A stretch of 64,000 bases of DNA from Fidelibacterota bacterium (GTDB lineage: Bacteria; Pseudomonadota; Alphaproteobacteria; Rhodospirillales; Rhodospirillaceae). Under the pieces are notes generated by a model. The model was not told the origin of the DNA, did no database searches, and was given only the letters and a program-made list of their open reading frames with translations. Location: contig CANJRA010000012.1 of the NCBI GenBank assembly GCA_947476625.1, positions 1-64,000 of the forward strand, in the 5' to 3' direction. Shown piece after piece: positions 1 to 8,626 of the stretch (the stretch's first letter is position 1; each line of letters begins with the position of its first letter). The position numbers and the translations under genes are program-made.

Positions 1-215
1 CCACATCCGCACCGTTCGAAAACACCTCCGACAAGCCGTCCATCGCCCGGCGCTTCCAGGTGCTCACCTGATTCGGATGCACCTGATGACGGGCCGCGAT
101 CTCCTGGACCGTCTTGTCGCCCCGTAGAGCCTCAAGCGCCACACGCGCCACATTAAATTACCGCAAAGCCCTTCTGACGCCGCCGCAGCGGTGTAAGCTT
201 CCGTGACCTGCGTTT
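1..215 (-). pseudogene. IS3-family transposase OrfA remnant, frameshifted and cut by the window edge
   Basis: Read on the minus strand, bases 157 to 1 encode the helix-turn-helix part of an IS3-type OrfA, with recognisable pieces VALEALRGDKTVQEIAARH and HPNQVSTWKRRAM. OrfA binds the element ends and is part of the frameshifted transposase. The frame is blocked by TAA at 158-160. Upstream codons (about 215 to 161) lie in another frame and read GKRRSRK then RRRQKGF, so a single-base deletion near 155-162 probably broke the gene. No in-frame ATG is present, and no terminal inverted repeat can be seen. The rest of the element, if any, is beyond base 1. The family call is firm; whether a complete copy continues to the left cannot be seen. 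Confidence 0.75.
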
Positions 216-265
216 GCCAACCTATGTTGCAGCAATTGATTGCTGAGGCTGAAGGGATCTTAAAG

Positions 266-688
266 ATGGCCCATGCTAAAATCGAAATCGAAACGACAGT
301 TTCCGCTTCTCCTCAGAAAGTTTGGGAAGCCTGGACACACCCCGCTCATATCACGAAATGGAATTTTGCTGTTGATGACTGGCATTGCCTTAAGGCAAGC
401 AGTGAATTGCGGGCTGGCGGAAAGTACGTCGCAAGAATGGAAGCAAAAGACGGAAGCTTCGGTTTTGATTTCGAAGCTATCTATGATGAAGTCATCGACC
501 AAAAGAAAGTTACTTACACGATGTCAGATGGTCGCAAAGCAAGCACGAGCTTTGAGAGTCTTGGCGATAAAACCAAAGTGACAACAGTTTTTGATGCCGA
601 AGAACAAAACCCGGAAGAGATGCAACGAAACGGCTAGCAAGCAATTCTGAATAATTTCAAAAAGTACGTTGAGCAAACGCCCGTTTGA
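266..688 (+). pseudogene. SRPBCC (AHSA1-like) gene interrupted by an in-frame amber codon
   Basis: The ATG at 266 follows GAAGGGA (251-257) and opens a START/SRPBCC-fold protein of the activator-of-Hsp90-ATPase-like family: N-terminal beta strand IEIETTVSASPQKVWEAWT, then ITKWNF and the central strands. Translation stops at TAG 635-637 after 123 residues (NPEEMQRNG). The same frame continues without a gap into QAILNNFKKYVEQTPV and ends at TGA 686-688. Family members have Trp at the stop position (G-W-x-A-I-L-x-N-F-K-K-Y-V), so TAG is one base from TGG. Without the stop the protein would be 140 residues. The gene is poorer in G+C than its neighbours, which with the IS remnant beside it suggests acquired DNA. 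It could still make a protein lacking the last helix. Confidence 0.8.
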
Positions 689-781
689 AAACCGCTGGCG
701 TAAAATATGTGCTCATAAAGCTCACACCGCTCTGTATTGCCTCATAACCTAGCACACGAATAGCTGCAAGGTAGTCCCCGT

Positions 782-1444
782 ATGTCGCGTGAAACCCTCG
801 GCTTAAGCTCAGATCTTCTCGCCTATGTCCGCTCTGTCGGCGTGCGCGAGGACGCGGATTTGCGGCGGCTGCGCGAAGAAACCGCCTCACATCCGCGCGC
901 GCAGATGCAAATCTCGCCGGAACAGGGCCAGTTCCTAGCGCTGCTGCTGGAACTGATCGGCGCGCGCAAATCCTTCGAGGTCGGCACCTTCACCGGCTAC
1001 AGCGCCATGTGCGCGGCCAAAGCCATGGGGCCTGATGGGCGCGTCGTCGCTTTGGATATCAGCGAGGAGTTTACCTCGATCGCCCGCAAACATTGGGCCG
1101 GCGCAGGCATTACTGAGCGTATCGACCTGCGCTTGGCGCCCGCCGCCGCCAGCCTGCAAGCCATGGTCGACGCGGGCGAAGCAGCAACCTACGACTTCGC
1201 GTTTATTGATGCGGATAAGACCGGCTACGACACGTATTACGAATATGCGCTGAAACTCCTGCGCACCGGCGGGCTGATCGCTATCGACAACGTCTTGTGG
1301 AGCGGTGCCGTAATCGATCCCAAGGATACCACCGCCGATACCGCGGCATTACGCACCCTCAACCAAAAAATCGCCACGGACGACCGCGTCACGGTCAGCC
1401 TTGTCCCCATCGGCGACGGCCTCACCTTGGCCCGGAAACGCTAA
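782..1444 (+). CDS. class I SAM-dependent O-methyltransferase (caffeoyl-CoA OMT-like)
   Basis: This 220-residue protein has the layout of the small bacterial and plant OMT family (PF01596): SAM motif I EVGTFTGYS at 66-74, acidic residue D92 after strand 2, the metal-binding motif FIDADKTGYDTYYE at 141-154, and IAIDNVLWSG at 167-176. In this family the Asp and Asn residues of the last two motifs hold a divalent metal and the methyl-accepting hydroxyl of a catechol-like substrate. The true substrate cannot be read from sequence. It is cytoplasmic, with no signal peptide. It stands alone, about 90 bp after the broken SRPBCC gene and 360 bp before mraZ. The start is the only ATG that keeps the N-terminal helix. 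Confidence 0.88.
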   Translation: MSRETLGLSSDLLAYVRSVGVREDADLRRLREETASHPRAQMQISPEQGQFLALLLELIGARKSFEVGTFTGYSAMCAAKAMGPDGRVVALDISEEFTSIARKHWAGAGITERIDLRLAPAAASLQAMVDAGEAATYDFAFIDADKTGYDTYYEYALKLLRTGGLIAIDNVLWSGAVIDPKDTTADTAALRTLNQKIATDDRVTVSLVPIGDGLTLARKR

Positions 1445-1674
1445 ACCGACATCCGAGCCACCCGCCGCCTGCCCTAAAACCGCCTTCCCTCCACCCTGAT
1501 ATCGCCGTTTCGCGGCGGTAAACAAACAATCGTGCTCGGACCGCTCCTCGACACAAAGTTTCGCGAGGTGCGTGCGCACACGCCCGTCGTAAACGGGAAC
1601 TAACTAGGAACATAAACCCGAAAACCCTCAAGGAAACCCATGGACTTAGGGGGCAAAAACCCACTCAGTTTCCG

Positions 1675-1715
1675 TTGACACCCATGAATTCCCATGAGAT
1701 ACCATTAAGGCCCAG
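1675..1715 (+). promoter_or_regulatory. dcw promoter with phased MraZ boxes
   Basis: TTGACA at 1675-1680 and GATACC at 1698-1703 (17 bp spacer) form a plausible sigma-70 promoter about 100 bp before mraZ. On it lie five-base elements at exact 10-bp spacing: CCCAT (1681), CCCAT (1691), ACCAT (1701) and CCCAG (1711). On the minus strand these are TGGGN boxes separated by 5 bp, the operator pattern known for the MraZ repressor in Escherichia coli. They sit between and just after the promoter elements, so MraZ binding should block polymerase and feed back on the whole cluster. The rest of the 1445-1808 gap shows no ORF or strong hairpin that I can support. Confidence 0.72.
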
Positions 1716-1808
1716 CCGCAGGCCTCGTCGGATTTTCCTAAGTCATTGGAATTCCTCAACGAGCGGTAGCAGGGCGCCAGAGGAACGGGCTTCGAGGGTG
1801 GCTCGGCG

Positions 1809-2249
1809 ATGAAAGCGTTCTTTGGAACGTTCGTTAATAAGGTCGATGCAAAAGGGCGCATATCTGTGCCCGCGCCTTTCCGCGCCGTCATTCAAGCGCG
1901 CGGATTGACGAGCGTTGCTTTGCATCCGTCCCTGTTTGAAGCCTGCCTTGAAGGGGCGGGCTTCGACCGCTTTGAAAACCTGCTCTCCGGCTTTACAGAT
2001 TCATTTGTAGCTTCGGCGCGCGACGAAGCCGCCGAGTTGATCATGGAAGAACTGCGCGAATTGCCGCTCGATGGCGACGGCCGCATTGTTCTGCCCGACG
2101 AATTCATCGCCAAATCCAATCTCAAAGACCAAGCCGCTTTTGTCGGCCGTGGTTGGAAATTCCAGATCTGGGAACCGGCCGCCCTCGCCGGAATTAAAAA
2201 AGCCAAATTACAGCGCGTCGCCGACGGTATGAAAAACGGTGACGCGTAA
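1809..2249 (+). CDS. mraZ: MraZ transcriptional regulator of the dcw cluster
   Basis: 146 residues with two AbrB-like half-domains, each carrying the family signature: DAKGRISVP at 13-21 and DGDGRIVLP at 88-96. MraZ forms ring-shaped oligomers that bind spaced TGGGN boxes and repress the division and cell-wall operon. Matching boxes lie at 1681-1715, just upstream. GAGGG at 1795-1799 serves as a ribosome site. The stop overlaps the start of rsmH by one base (TAATG), so the two are probably translationally coupled. Length and gene position are normal for the family. Confidence 0.96.
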   Translation: MKAFFGTFVNKVDAKGRISVPAPFRAVIQARGLTSVALHPSLFEACLEGAGFDRFENLLSGFTDSFVASARDEAAELIMEELRELPLDGDGRIVLPDEFIAKSNLKDQAAFVGRGWKFQIWEPAALAGIKKAKLQRVADGMKNGDA

Positions 2250-3253
2250 TGTGTCCTGCTTTCAGTACCGGCACACCATCGCCCACCAGCCTCGACCACA
2301 TTCCCGTTCTTTTGACTGAAGTCATCGAAGCCCTCGCGCCCAAAGACGGCGGCGTTTACCTCGACGGCACCTTCGGCGCGGGCGGCTATACCACCGCGAT
2401 CCTCGAAACCGCGCCCTGCGTCGCGTGGTGCATCGACCGCGACCCCGAAGCTTTGCAACGCGGTGAAGCCTTGGCCGCGCGTTTTCCCGACCGCGTCAAT
2501 TTCGTGCAAGGCCGCTTCGGCGATATGGCCGAACTGTTGTCGGCGCGCGGCATTACGGGAGTCGACGGCGTGGCGCTCGATCTCGGCGTCAGCTCCATGC
2601 AGATCGAAGACCGCGCGCGCGGCTTTTCATTCCTGCGCGACGGCCCCTTGGACATGCGCATGGAAAAAAGCGGCCGCAGCGCTGCCGATGTCGTCAACAC
2701 GCTGTCCGAAAAAGAACTCGCCGACATTATCTTCACCTACGGCGAGGAACGTCATGCCCGCCGCGTCGCGCGCGCGATTGTCGAAGCCCGCAGCGATCGT
2801 CCCTTTTCCCGCACCCTGCATCTGGCCGACGTGATCCGCGCCCGCGTGCGCCGCTCGCAGGACGGCATCGACCCCGCGACCCGCACGTTTCAGGCATTGC
2901 GCATCTATGTGAACGACGAACTGGGCGAGCTCGAGCGCGGCCTGATCGGCGCCGAGAAGCTCTTACGCCCGGGCGGCATCCTCGCGGTGGTGGCCTTCCA
3001 TTCGCTGGAAGATCGCATCGTCAAAACATTCCTCAAGGCGCGCTCCGGCGCGGCCATTCGTCCGTCGCGTCATACGCCCGCGAGTTTAGGCGCGGCACCC
3101 GCCACCGCCACCTTCACGCCGCTGACCCGCCGCCCCATCGACGCATCCGAGGCGGAAATCGCGCGCAATCCCCGCGCCAGATCAGCACGCTTGCGCGTTG
3201 CCGCGCGCACCGATGCGCCGATGCTCACCGCCGTCGTCGGAGGTGCAGCATGA
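2249..3253 (+). CDS. rsmH: 16S rRNA (cytosine1402-N4)-methyltransferase RsmH
   Basis: 334 residues of the MraW/RsmH family. HIPVLLTEV near 17-25 and the SAM-binding loop DGTFGAGGYT at 39-48 are diagnostic, followed by ALDLGVSSMQ and the AFHSLEDRIVK motif near the C-terminus. The enzyme methylates N4 of C1402 in 16S rRNA at the P site. It starts on the last base of mraZ and overlaps ftsL by 4 bp, the usual dcw arrangement. About 15 residues before HIPVLL are poorly conserved, so a slightly later start cannot be excluded, but no closer ATG is seen. Confidence 0.96.
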   Translation: MCPAFSTGTPSPTSLDHIPVLLTEVIEALAPKDGGVYLDGTFGAGGYTTAILETAPCVAWCIDRDPEALQRGEALAARFPDRVNFVQGRFGDMAELLSARGITGVDGVALDLGVSSMQIEDRARGFSFLRDGPLDMRMEKSGRSAADVVNTLSEKELADIIFTYGEERHARRVARAIVEARSDRPFSRTLHLADVIRARVRRSQDGIDPATRTFQALRIYVNDELGELERGLIGAEKLLRPGGILAVVAFHSLEDRIVKTFLKARSGAAIRPSRHTPASLGAAPATATFTPLTRRPIDASEAEIARNPRARSARLRVAARTDAPMLTAVVGGAA

Positions 3254-3759
3254 GATTATCGTATTTCCTCTGGGGCGCGCTCGTCATCGGCGGCGGTGTC
3301 TCGCTCTTTCTGCTCAAATATAAAGTCCAGGCGTTAGAGAACGAACTTGTTGCCCGCCAGGAGCAGGTCATCCGCGACCGCGCTGCCATCCGCGTGCTGC
3401 AGGCCGAGTGGACCTACTTCAACGACCCGGAACGCTTGCGCCGCTTAAGCGCCGAACATTTGGGCTTTGGCCCGGCGACGATGCAGAACGTGATCGACAT
3501 CGATTCATTGCCGGTCAAGAAAAACAGCGACCTGCCGGCGCAGGTCTCACAACCAACACCGTCCGCGCCTGCTGTACCGGCCGTGCCGCAAATTCGCACG
3601 CAGACTGAAGCAACCGCACAACACGCGCGCGCGACCGGGAATTTTGTTCCGGTTCTTCTGACGCGCATTCAGCGCTTGCTGTTTCCCGCAAGCGCGGGTG
3701 CGGCGACGTTCCCGCAGTCCTCTTCGACGCCCCAATCGTCTGCATTGGCGAGGCCGTGA
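3250..3759 (+). CDS. ftsL: cell division protein FtsL
   Basis: A bitopic membrane protein of 169 residues: a single transmembrane segment at about 5-22, then a periplasmic coiled coil (about 25-55) ending in the FtsL hallmark NDPERLRRLSAEHLGF (58-73). FtsL forms a complex with FtsB and FtsQ that activates FtsWI. It is longer than a typical FtsL (about 100-120 residues) because of a Pro/Ala/Ser-rich tail from about 90 onward, which looks unstructured. It overlaps rsmH by 4 bp (ATGA) and ftsI by 4 bp. The assignment rests on position, topology and the NDPERL region. Confidence 0.88.
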   Translation: MRLSYFLWGALVIGGGVSLFLLKYKVQALENELVARQEQVIRDRAAIRVLQAEWTYFNDPERLRRLSAEHLGFGPATMQNVIDIDSLPVKKNSDLPAQVSQPTPSAPAVPAVPQIRTQTEATAQHARATGNFVPVLLTRIQRLLFPASAGAATFPQSSSTPQSSALARP

Positions 3760-5720
3760 TGATGAATGTCAGCCCGCAACGCCGTCAGCTGTTTCTTTAT
3801 CCCGGCGAGGAAGTGAAACCCAGCAGCTCGCCGAAGCTGCGTCTGCAAGGCACCACCACCCGCGCCGTCGAAACCGGCCGCATGCGTCTGATCGTCACCG
3901 CCGGTCTGTTCGGTGCGGCTTTCGTGATGATCGGTCTGCGTCTCATCGATCTGATGGTGCTGAACGACACGTCGGGTGTTATTTCGGCCAAGCGCCCCGG
4001 CATCGCGCGTCCCGCGACGGCACGCGCCGATATCGTCGATCGCAACGGCATCATTGTCGCCACTAACCTGCCGACGGTTAATCTGTTCGCCGACACGCGC
4101 AAAATTCCCGACGTTAAACTCGCCGCCGAGCAGATCACCGCAACACTGCCCGACCTTAAATTTGCCGAGGTCTACAAACACCTGACCTCGGGCCAGCATT
4201 TCATTTATCTTCGCCGCAACCTGACGCCGGCCGAACAGATGGCGGTCAACCGCCTCGGTATTCCCGGAATTTCCTTCGAGGATTCCGAAAGCCGCGCCTA
4301 CCCGCATAGCTCACTCTTTGCACACGTCGTCGGCGTCACCGATCCCGACAATCACGGCGTTGCCGGTATTGAAAAGTCATTTGAAGACGTTCTGGCAACA
4401 CGCCAGGAACCCTTGCGGTTATCGCTCGACGTCCGCGTCCAGCATGCCGTGCGCGAAAGCCTCGCGGAATCCGTCACCCGTTTCCACGCCGCCGCCGGCA
4501 GCGCCCTTGTGATGGACTCCCGCACCGGTGAAATCCTCGCCATGGTGTCGCTGCCCGACTACGACCCGAAGTCCATGGGCACCGCCTCGAAAGAGGAGCG
4601 CTTCAACCGCACGACGCTCGGCGTTTATGAAATGGGTTCGACCTTCAAACTCTTCACCGCCGCCATGGCGCTCGAAGGCGGCACGGCGCAGATCAATAGC
4701 CGATACGACGCCTCTGTGCCCATTAAGATCGGACGCTTCACGATCTCCGACTTTCACGGCCTTAATCGCGTTGTGACCGTGCCGGAGATCTTGATTCACT
4801 CGTCCAACATCGGCGCGGCTAAAATGGCGCTGGAAGCTGGCACGGAAGCGCAAAAGTCATTCCTGAAAAAAATCGGCCTGCTCGATCCGTTGCGTCTGGA
4901 ACTGCCTGAAGTCGGTACGCCGCAGTTCCCATCAACCTGGCGCGACATCAACACGATCACGATTTCATACGGCCACGGCATTTCCGTAACGCCGGTGCAC
5001 GTCGCGTCTGCGATCTCCGCGCTGGTCAACGGCGGCCGACTGTATCCGCCGACGATCATTCACCGTGCGCCGGGCGAGCAGCCCGAAGGCAAACAAGTCC
5101 TTTCGGGCAAAACCTCCGAAGCCATGCGCGCGATGATGCGCATGATTGTATTGTACGGCTCGGGCAAACAAGCCGATGCCAAAGGTTATCTCGTCGGCGG
5201 CAAGACAGGCTCGGCCGAGAAAGTAACGCAGCGCGGAGGTTATTCGGAAACCGCTGGCCGCACATCTTTCGTCGCCGCATTCCCCATCGATGCACCGCGC
5301 TACGTCGTGCTGGCGATGCTCGACGAGCCGCACGGCATCAAAGAAACTTATAATTTCGCCACCGCCGGCTGGAACGCCGCACCGACGGTGGGAAGCATCG
5401 TCGGCAAAATCGGTCCCATGCTGGGCGTGTTCCCCATGGGCCATGAAGACAACTTCCAACCGCTGACGGGCCTCATGCAGATCTATGGTCCGACCGAAAC
5501 CCACAACGAATACGGCGGACGTGCGGCCTCGCCCGTCATGAAGACCAGCGCGCCCGCTGTCGCCGCGGTGCCGGTCGATCCGGAAGAAAGCACAAAAGTG
5601 ACCGTCGACCGCGTTGCCCCGACTGAGACCGGCGGCAATGCAATCGGCGGACTCATCGACGACTTAGCGGTGCAAGACATCGGCGTCACACGGACGGGGG
5701 CGTCCGGTGCGGCTGAGTGA
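3756..5720 (+). CDS. ftsI: septal peptidoglycan transpeptidase FtsI (PBP3)
   Basis: 654 residues from the first of three possible clustered starts (3756 to 3762). One transmembrane anchor at about 44-66, a PBP dimerisation domain starting at RPATARADIVDRNG, and a penicillin-binding transpeptidase domain with all three active-site motifs: STFK (nucleophile Ser295), SSN (349-351) and KTG (483-485). It crosslinks septal peptidoglycan in the periplasm with FtsW. Residues after about 570 are a low-complexity tail. Its 3' end overlaps the start of murE by 14 bp. Confidence 0.97.
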   Translation: MMMNVSPQRRQLFLYPGEEVKPSSSPKLRLQGTTTRAVETGRMRLIVTAGLFGAAFVMIGLRLIDLMVLNDTSGVISAKRPGIARPATARADIVDRNGIIVATNLPTVNLFADTRKIPDVKLAAEQITATLPDLKFAEVYKHLTSGQHFIYLRRNLTPAEQMAVNRLGIPGISFEDSESRAYPHSSLFAHVVGVTDPDNHGVAGIEKSFEDVLATRQEPLRLSLDVRVQHAVRESLAESVTRFHAAAGSALVMDSRTGEILAMVSLPDYDPKSMGTASKEERFNRTTLGVYEMGSTFKLFTAAMALEGGTAQINSRYDASVPIKIGRFTISDFHGLNRVVTVPEILIHSSNIGAAKMALEAGTEAQKSFLKKIGLLDPLRLELPEVGTPQFPSTWRDINTITISYGHGISVTPVHVASAISALVNGGRLYPPTIIHRAPGEQPEGKQVLSGKTSEAMRAMMRMIVLYGSGKQADAKGYLVGGKTGSAEKVTQRGGYSETAGRTSFVAAFPIDAPRYVVLAMLDEPHGIKETYNFATAGWNAAPTVGSIVGKIGPMLGVFPMGHEDNFQPLTGLMQIYGPTETHNEYGGRAASPVMKTSAPAVAAVPVDPEESTKVTVDRVAPTETGGNAIGGLIDDLAVQDIGVTRTGASGAAE

Positions 5721-7176
5721 TTTGCTTCAGGAACAGGGTATGGATCAACGGGCTTTGAAAGATATGGATATCACCGGACTGACAGCGGATAGTCGCGCTG
5801 TGCAGCCGGGATTCCTGTTTGCGGCCCTGCCCGGCACCAAAGCCGACGGCCGCATTTATCTCGACGAAGCCATCAAGCGCGGCGCTACCGCCGTACTCGC
5901 GCCGCCGGGCACCGATCTCGCTGGCGGCCGCATCAATGCCAAAGGCGCGCCCGTCCGTTTGATCACCGACAGCAATCCGCGCCGCCGCTTCGCGCTGATG
6001 GCCGCGCGCTTCTTCGGCGTGCAGCCGGAAACCATCGCCGCCGTCACCGGCACCAACGGCAAAACCTCCGTCGCGCATTTCACCCAACAACTTTGGGCGC
6101 TACTCGGCTTGAAGTCCGGCTACCTCGGCACGCTCGGCACCTTTGGTCCCGGCGTAAAAATCGACGGCAGCCTGACAACACCTGATCCCGCCAAGCTGCA
6201 CGGCTTGCTGGCCGAGATGGCAAACCAAGGCGTCACACATCTCGCCATGGAAGCCTCCAGCCACGGCCTGCACCAGTTCCGCGTCGACGGCGTCAAGATT
6301 GCCGTCGCCGGTTTCACCAACATGACGCGCGACCATCTCGACTATCACGGCTCCATGTCGGCTTACCTCGCCGCCAAGCTGCGCCTGTTCAGCGACGTGC
6401 TGGTCGACGGCGGCACAGCTGTATTGAATGCCGACAGCTCCGAATACTTTGCTTTCGAGAGTGCGAGCAAACTGCGCGGCCATCGTGTGCTGAGCTACGG
6501 CAAAGCCGGCCGAGACTTACACATCGCCAACGTCGCCATCGAAGGCGACGCCCAAATCCTCGACCTCGTCGTTCTCGCCAAGGCCATTCGTGTGCGCTTA
6601 CCGCTCGCGGGCACCTTCCAGGTCAGCAATGCACTTTGCGCGCTGGGCATTGTCATCGCCTCCGGCGCCGATCCTGTGAAAGCCGCCGCCGCGCTCGAAC
6701 ACCTTCACGGCGTCCCCGGCCGCCTCGAACGCGCCGGCATTAAAGACGGCGCACCTATCTATATCGATTACGCCCACACCCCCGACGCGCTCGAAACAGT
6801 TCTGAACGCCCTGCGTCCACACGCCACCGGAAAATTAACCGTGGTGTTCGGTTGCGGCGGCGACCGCGACAAAGGCAAGCGCCGCTTGATGGGCGAGATC
6901 GCCAATCGCGTCGCCGATGTTGTCTACGTCACCGACGACAATCCCCGCACCGAAGACGCCGCCACCATCCGCGGCGAAGTCATGCAAGGCTGCCCGACCG
7001 CCACCGAAATTGCCGACCGCACCGCAGCCATGCGCACCGCCATCGGCAAACTCGTTAAAGGCGATGTTCTGCTGGTCGCCGGTAAAGGTCATGAAACCGG
7101 CCAGATCATCGGCACGACCGTTCTGCCCTTCAACGATGCCGACGTTGTCCGCAGCATTCTGGCGGCGCGCACATGA
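5707..7176 (+). CDS. murE: UDP-MurNAc-L-Ala-D-Glu:meso-DAP ligase MurE
   Basis: 489 residues. The GTG at 5707 inside the ftsI 3' end is preferred because it gives the conserved N-terminus MRLSDLL. Mur ligase domains in order: N-terminal UDP-binding domain, central ATPase with P-loop GTNGKT (115-120), and C-terminal domain with DNPR (411-414). DNPR is the known recognition motif for meso-diaminopimelate, so the organism makes DAP-type peptidoglycan. MurE adds the third residue of the stem peptide in the cytoplasm. It overlaps murF by 4 bp. Confidence 0.97.
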   Translation: MRLSDLLQEQGMDQRALKDMDITGLTADSRAVQPGFLFAALPGTKADGRIYLDEAIKRGATAVLAPPGTDLAGGRINAKGAPVRLITDSNPRRRFALMAARFFGVQPETIAAVTGTNGKTSVAHFTQQLWALLGLKSGYLGTLGTFGPGVKIDGSLTTPDPAKLHGLLAEMANQGVTHLAMEASSHGLHQFRVDGVKIAVAGFTNMTRDHLDYHGSMSAYLAAKLRLFSDVLVDGGTAVLNADSSEYFAFESASKLRGHRVLSYGKAGRDLHIANVAIEGDAQILDLVVLAKAIRVRLPLAGTFQVSNALCALGIVIASGADPVKAAAALEHLHGVPGRLERAGIKDGAPIYIDYAHTPDALETVLNALRPHATGKLTVVFGCGGDRDKGKRRLMGEIANRVADVVYVTDDNPRTEDAATIRGEVMQGCPTATEIADRTAAMRTAIGKLVKGDVLLVAGKGHETGQIIGTTVLPFNDADVVRSILAART

Positions 7177-8615
7177 GCGCCTTATGGACCGCCGAAGAAG
7201 TTGTGAAAGCCACCGACGGCGTTTGCGCGGGCGCGTGGACGGCAAGCGGCGTTTGCATCGACAGCCGCAAAGTCAAAGCCGGTGATTTATTCATCGCGCT
7301 GCAAGGTCCGAACTTCGACGGCCACGCCTTCGCACTGAAAGCCCTGGAGCAAGGTGCCGCTGTTGCAATCGTTCACAGCGCGATACCGGATTCCGGCAGT
7401 TACCACAATCGCATGGTAATGGTTAAGGATACGTTTGCAGCGCTGCAGAATATTGCGACCACCTCCCGCGCCCGCACCAAAGCCAAAATCATCGCCGTCA
7501 CCGGCAGCGTCGGCAAGACCGGAACCAAGGAAGCGCTCAAGCTCGGCCTCAGCATTCTCGGCAAAACCCACGCCACCGAAGGCAATCTCAACAATCACTG
7601 GGGCGTGCCGCTCAGCCTTGCGCGCATGCCCGCCGATGCCGCGTTCGGCGTGTTCGAACTCGGCATGAATCACGCAGGCGAAATCGCGCCGCTGTCGAAG
7701 ATGGTGCGCCCGCATGCGGCTATCATCACCACAGTTGAAGCCGCGCACCTGGAATATTTCAACTCCGTCACCGAGATCGCCGACGAAAAAGGCGCCATCA
7801 TGGCGGGGTTAGAACCCGGCGGCACCATCGTCCTGCCGCGCGACAATGCGCATTATCCACGTTTGCTGGCCGCCGCCAAAACATACGGCGTCACGAAGAC
7901 TGTCGGCTTCGGCACCAGCGGCGATTCCATCGCGCGCCTCGTCTCGTGGTCGTTGACGCCCCACGGCACGCAAGTCTGCGCCGAGTTCGACGGCGAACGC
8001 ATCACCTACGACATGATTGTCAGCGGACGTCACTGGGCCTTGAACAGCGTCGCCGCCATCGCCGCCGCGCGCGCCATCGGCGCCGACTTCCACCGCGCGG
8101 CGGGTGCGCTTGCCAAACTTGAAGCCCCCGAAGGCCGCGGCAAGCGCTACCGCGTGCCTGTTGAAGGCGGCACAATCCTCGTCATCGACGAAAGCTACAA
8201 TGCAAGTCCTGCCGCCGTGCGCGTACTGGCCGAGACACTGGCGCAAATGCATCAACCCGTCGGCGGCACGCGCAGCGGCCGCCTGATGGTGGTGCTGGGC
8301 GACATGCTTGAACTGGGCAATGCGGCCGCCATGCTTCATGCCGGTTTAGCCCTGAGCTTAAAGGCCGCGCAAATCGACACCGTCTTCACCGCCGGCCCCT
8401 TGATGGAAAACTTGCACACCGCTCTGCCGCAACCCATGCGCGGCGGCCATGCCAAAGATTCGCAGGCGCTCATCCCGCTCGTAACGGCGGCGGTTCGCGC
8501 CGGAGACGTCATCGCGATCAAGGGATCGCACAGCAGCCATATGGAGCTCGTCGTCGCGGCACTGCTGGCCCTTGCAAACAACCACGGCAGCGGTCGCGCT
8601 GCCAACGGTCACTAG
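7173..8615 (+). CDS. murF: UDP-MurNAc-tripeptide:D-Ala-D-Ala ligase MurF
   Basis: 480 residues with the three Mur ligase domains. The P-loop is GSVGKTGT at 111-118, and the ADP-ribose-contacting region [11 protein letters not shown] lies near 341-351, a MurF hallmark. MurF adds the D-Ala-D-Ala dipeptide made by Ddl, completing UDP-MurNAc-pentapeptide. It overlaps murE by 4 bp and lies 11 bp before mraY. Length and motifs are normal. The C-terminal few residues ([12 protein letters not shown]) look like an unconserved extension. Confidence 0.96.
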   Translation: MSALWTAEEVVKATDGVCAGAWTASGVCIDSRKVKAGDLFIALQGPNFDGHAFALKALEQGAAVAIVHSAIPDSGSYHNRMVMVKDTFAALQNIATTSRARTKAKIIAVTGSVGKTGTKEALKLGLSILGKTHATEGNLNNHWGVPLSLARMPADAAFGVFELGMNHAGEIAPLSKMVRPHAAIITTVEAAHLEYFNSVTEIADEKGAIMAGLEPGGTIVLPRDNAHYPRLLAAAKTYGVTKTVGFGTSGDSIARLVSWSLTPHGTQVCAEFDGERITYDMIVSGRHWALNSVAAIAAARAIGADFHRAAGALAKLEAPEGRGKRYRVPVEGGTILVIDESYNASPAAVRVLAETLAQMHQPVGGTRSGRLMVVLGDMLELGNAAAMLHAGLALSLKAAQIDTVFTAGPLMENLHTALPQPMRGGHAKDSQALIPLVTAAVRAGDVIAIKGSHSSHMELVVAALLALANNHGSGRAANGH

Positions 8616-8626
8616 GAAACAGACAT

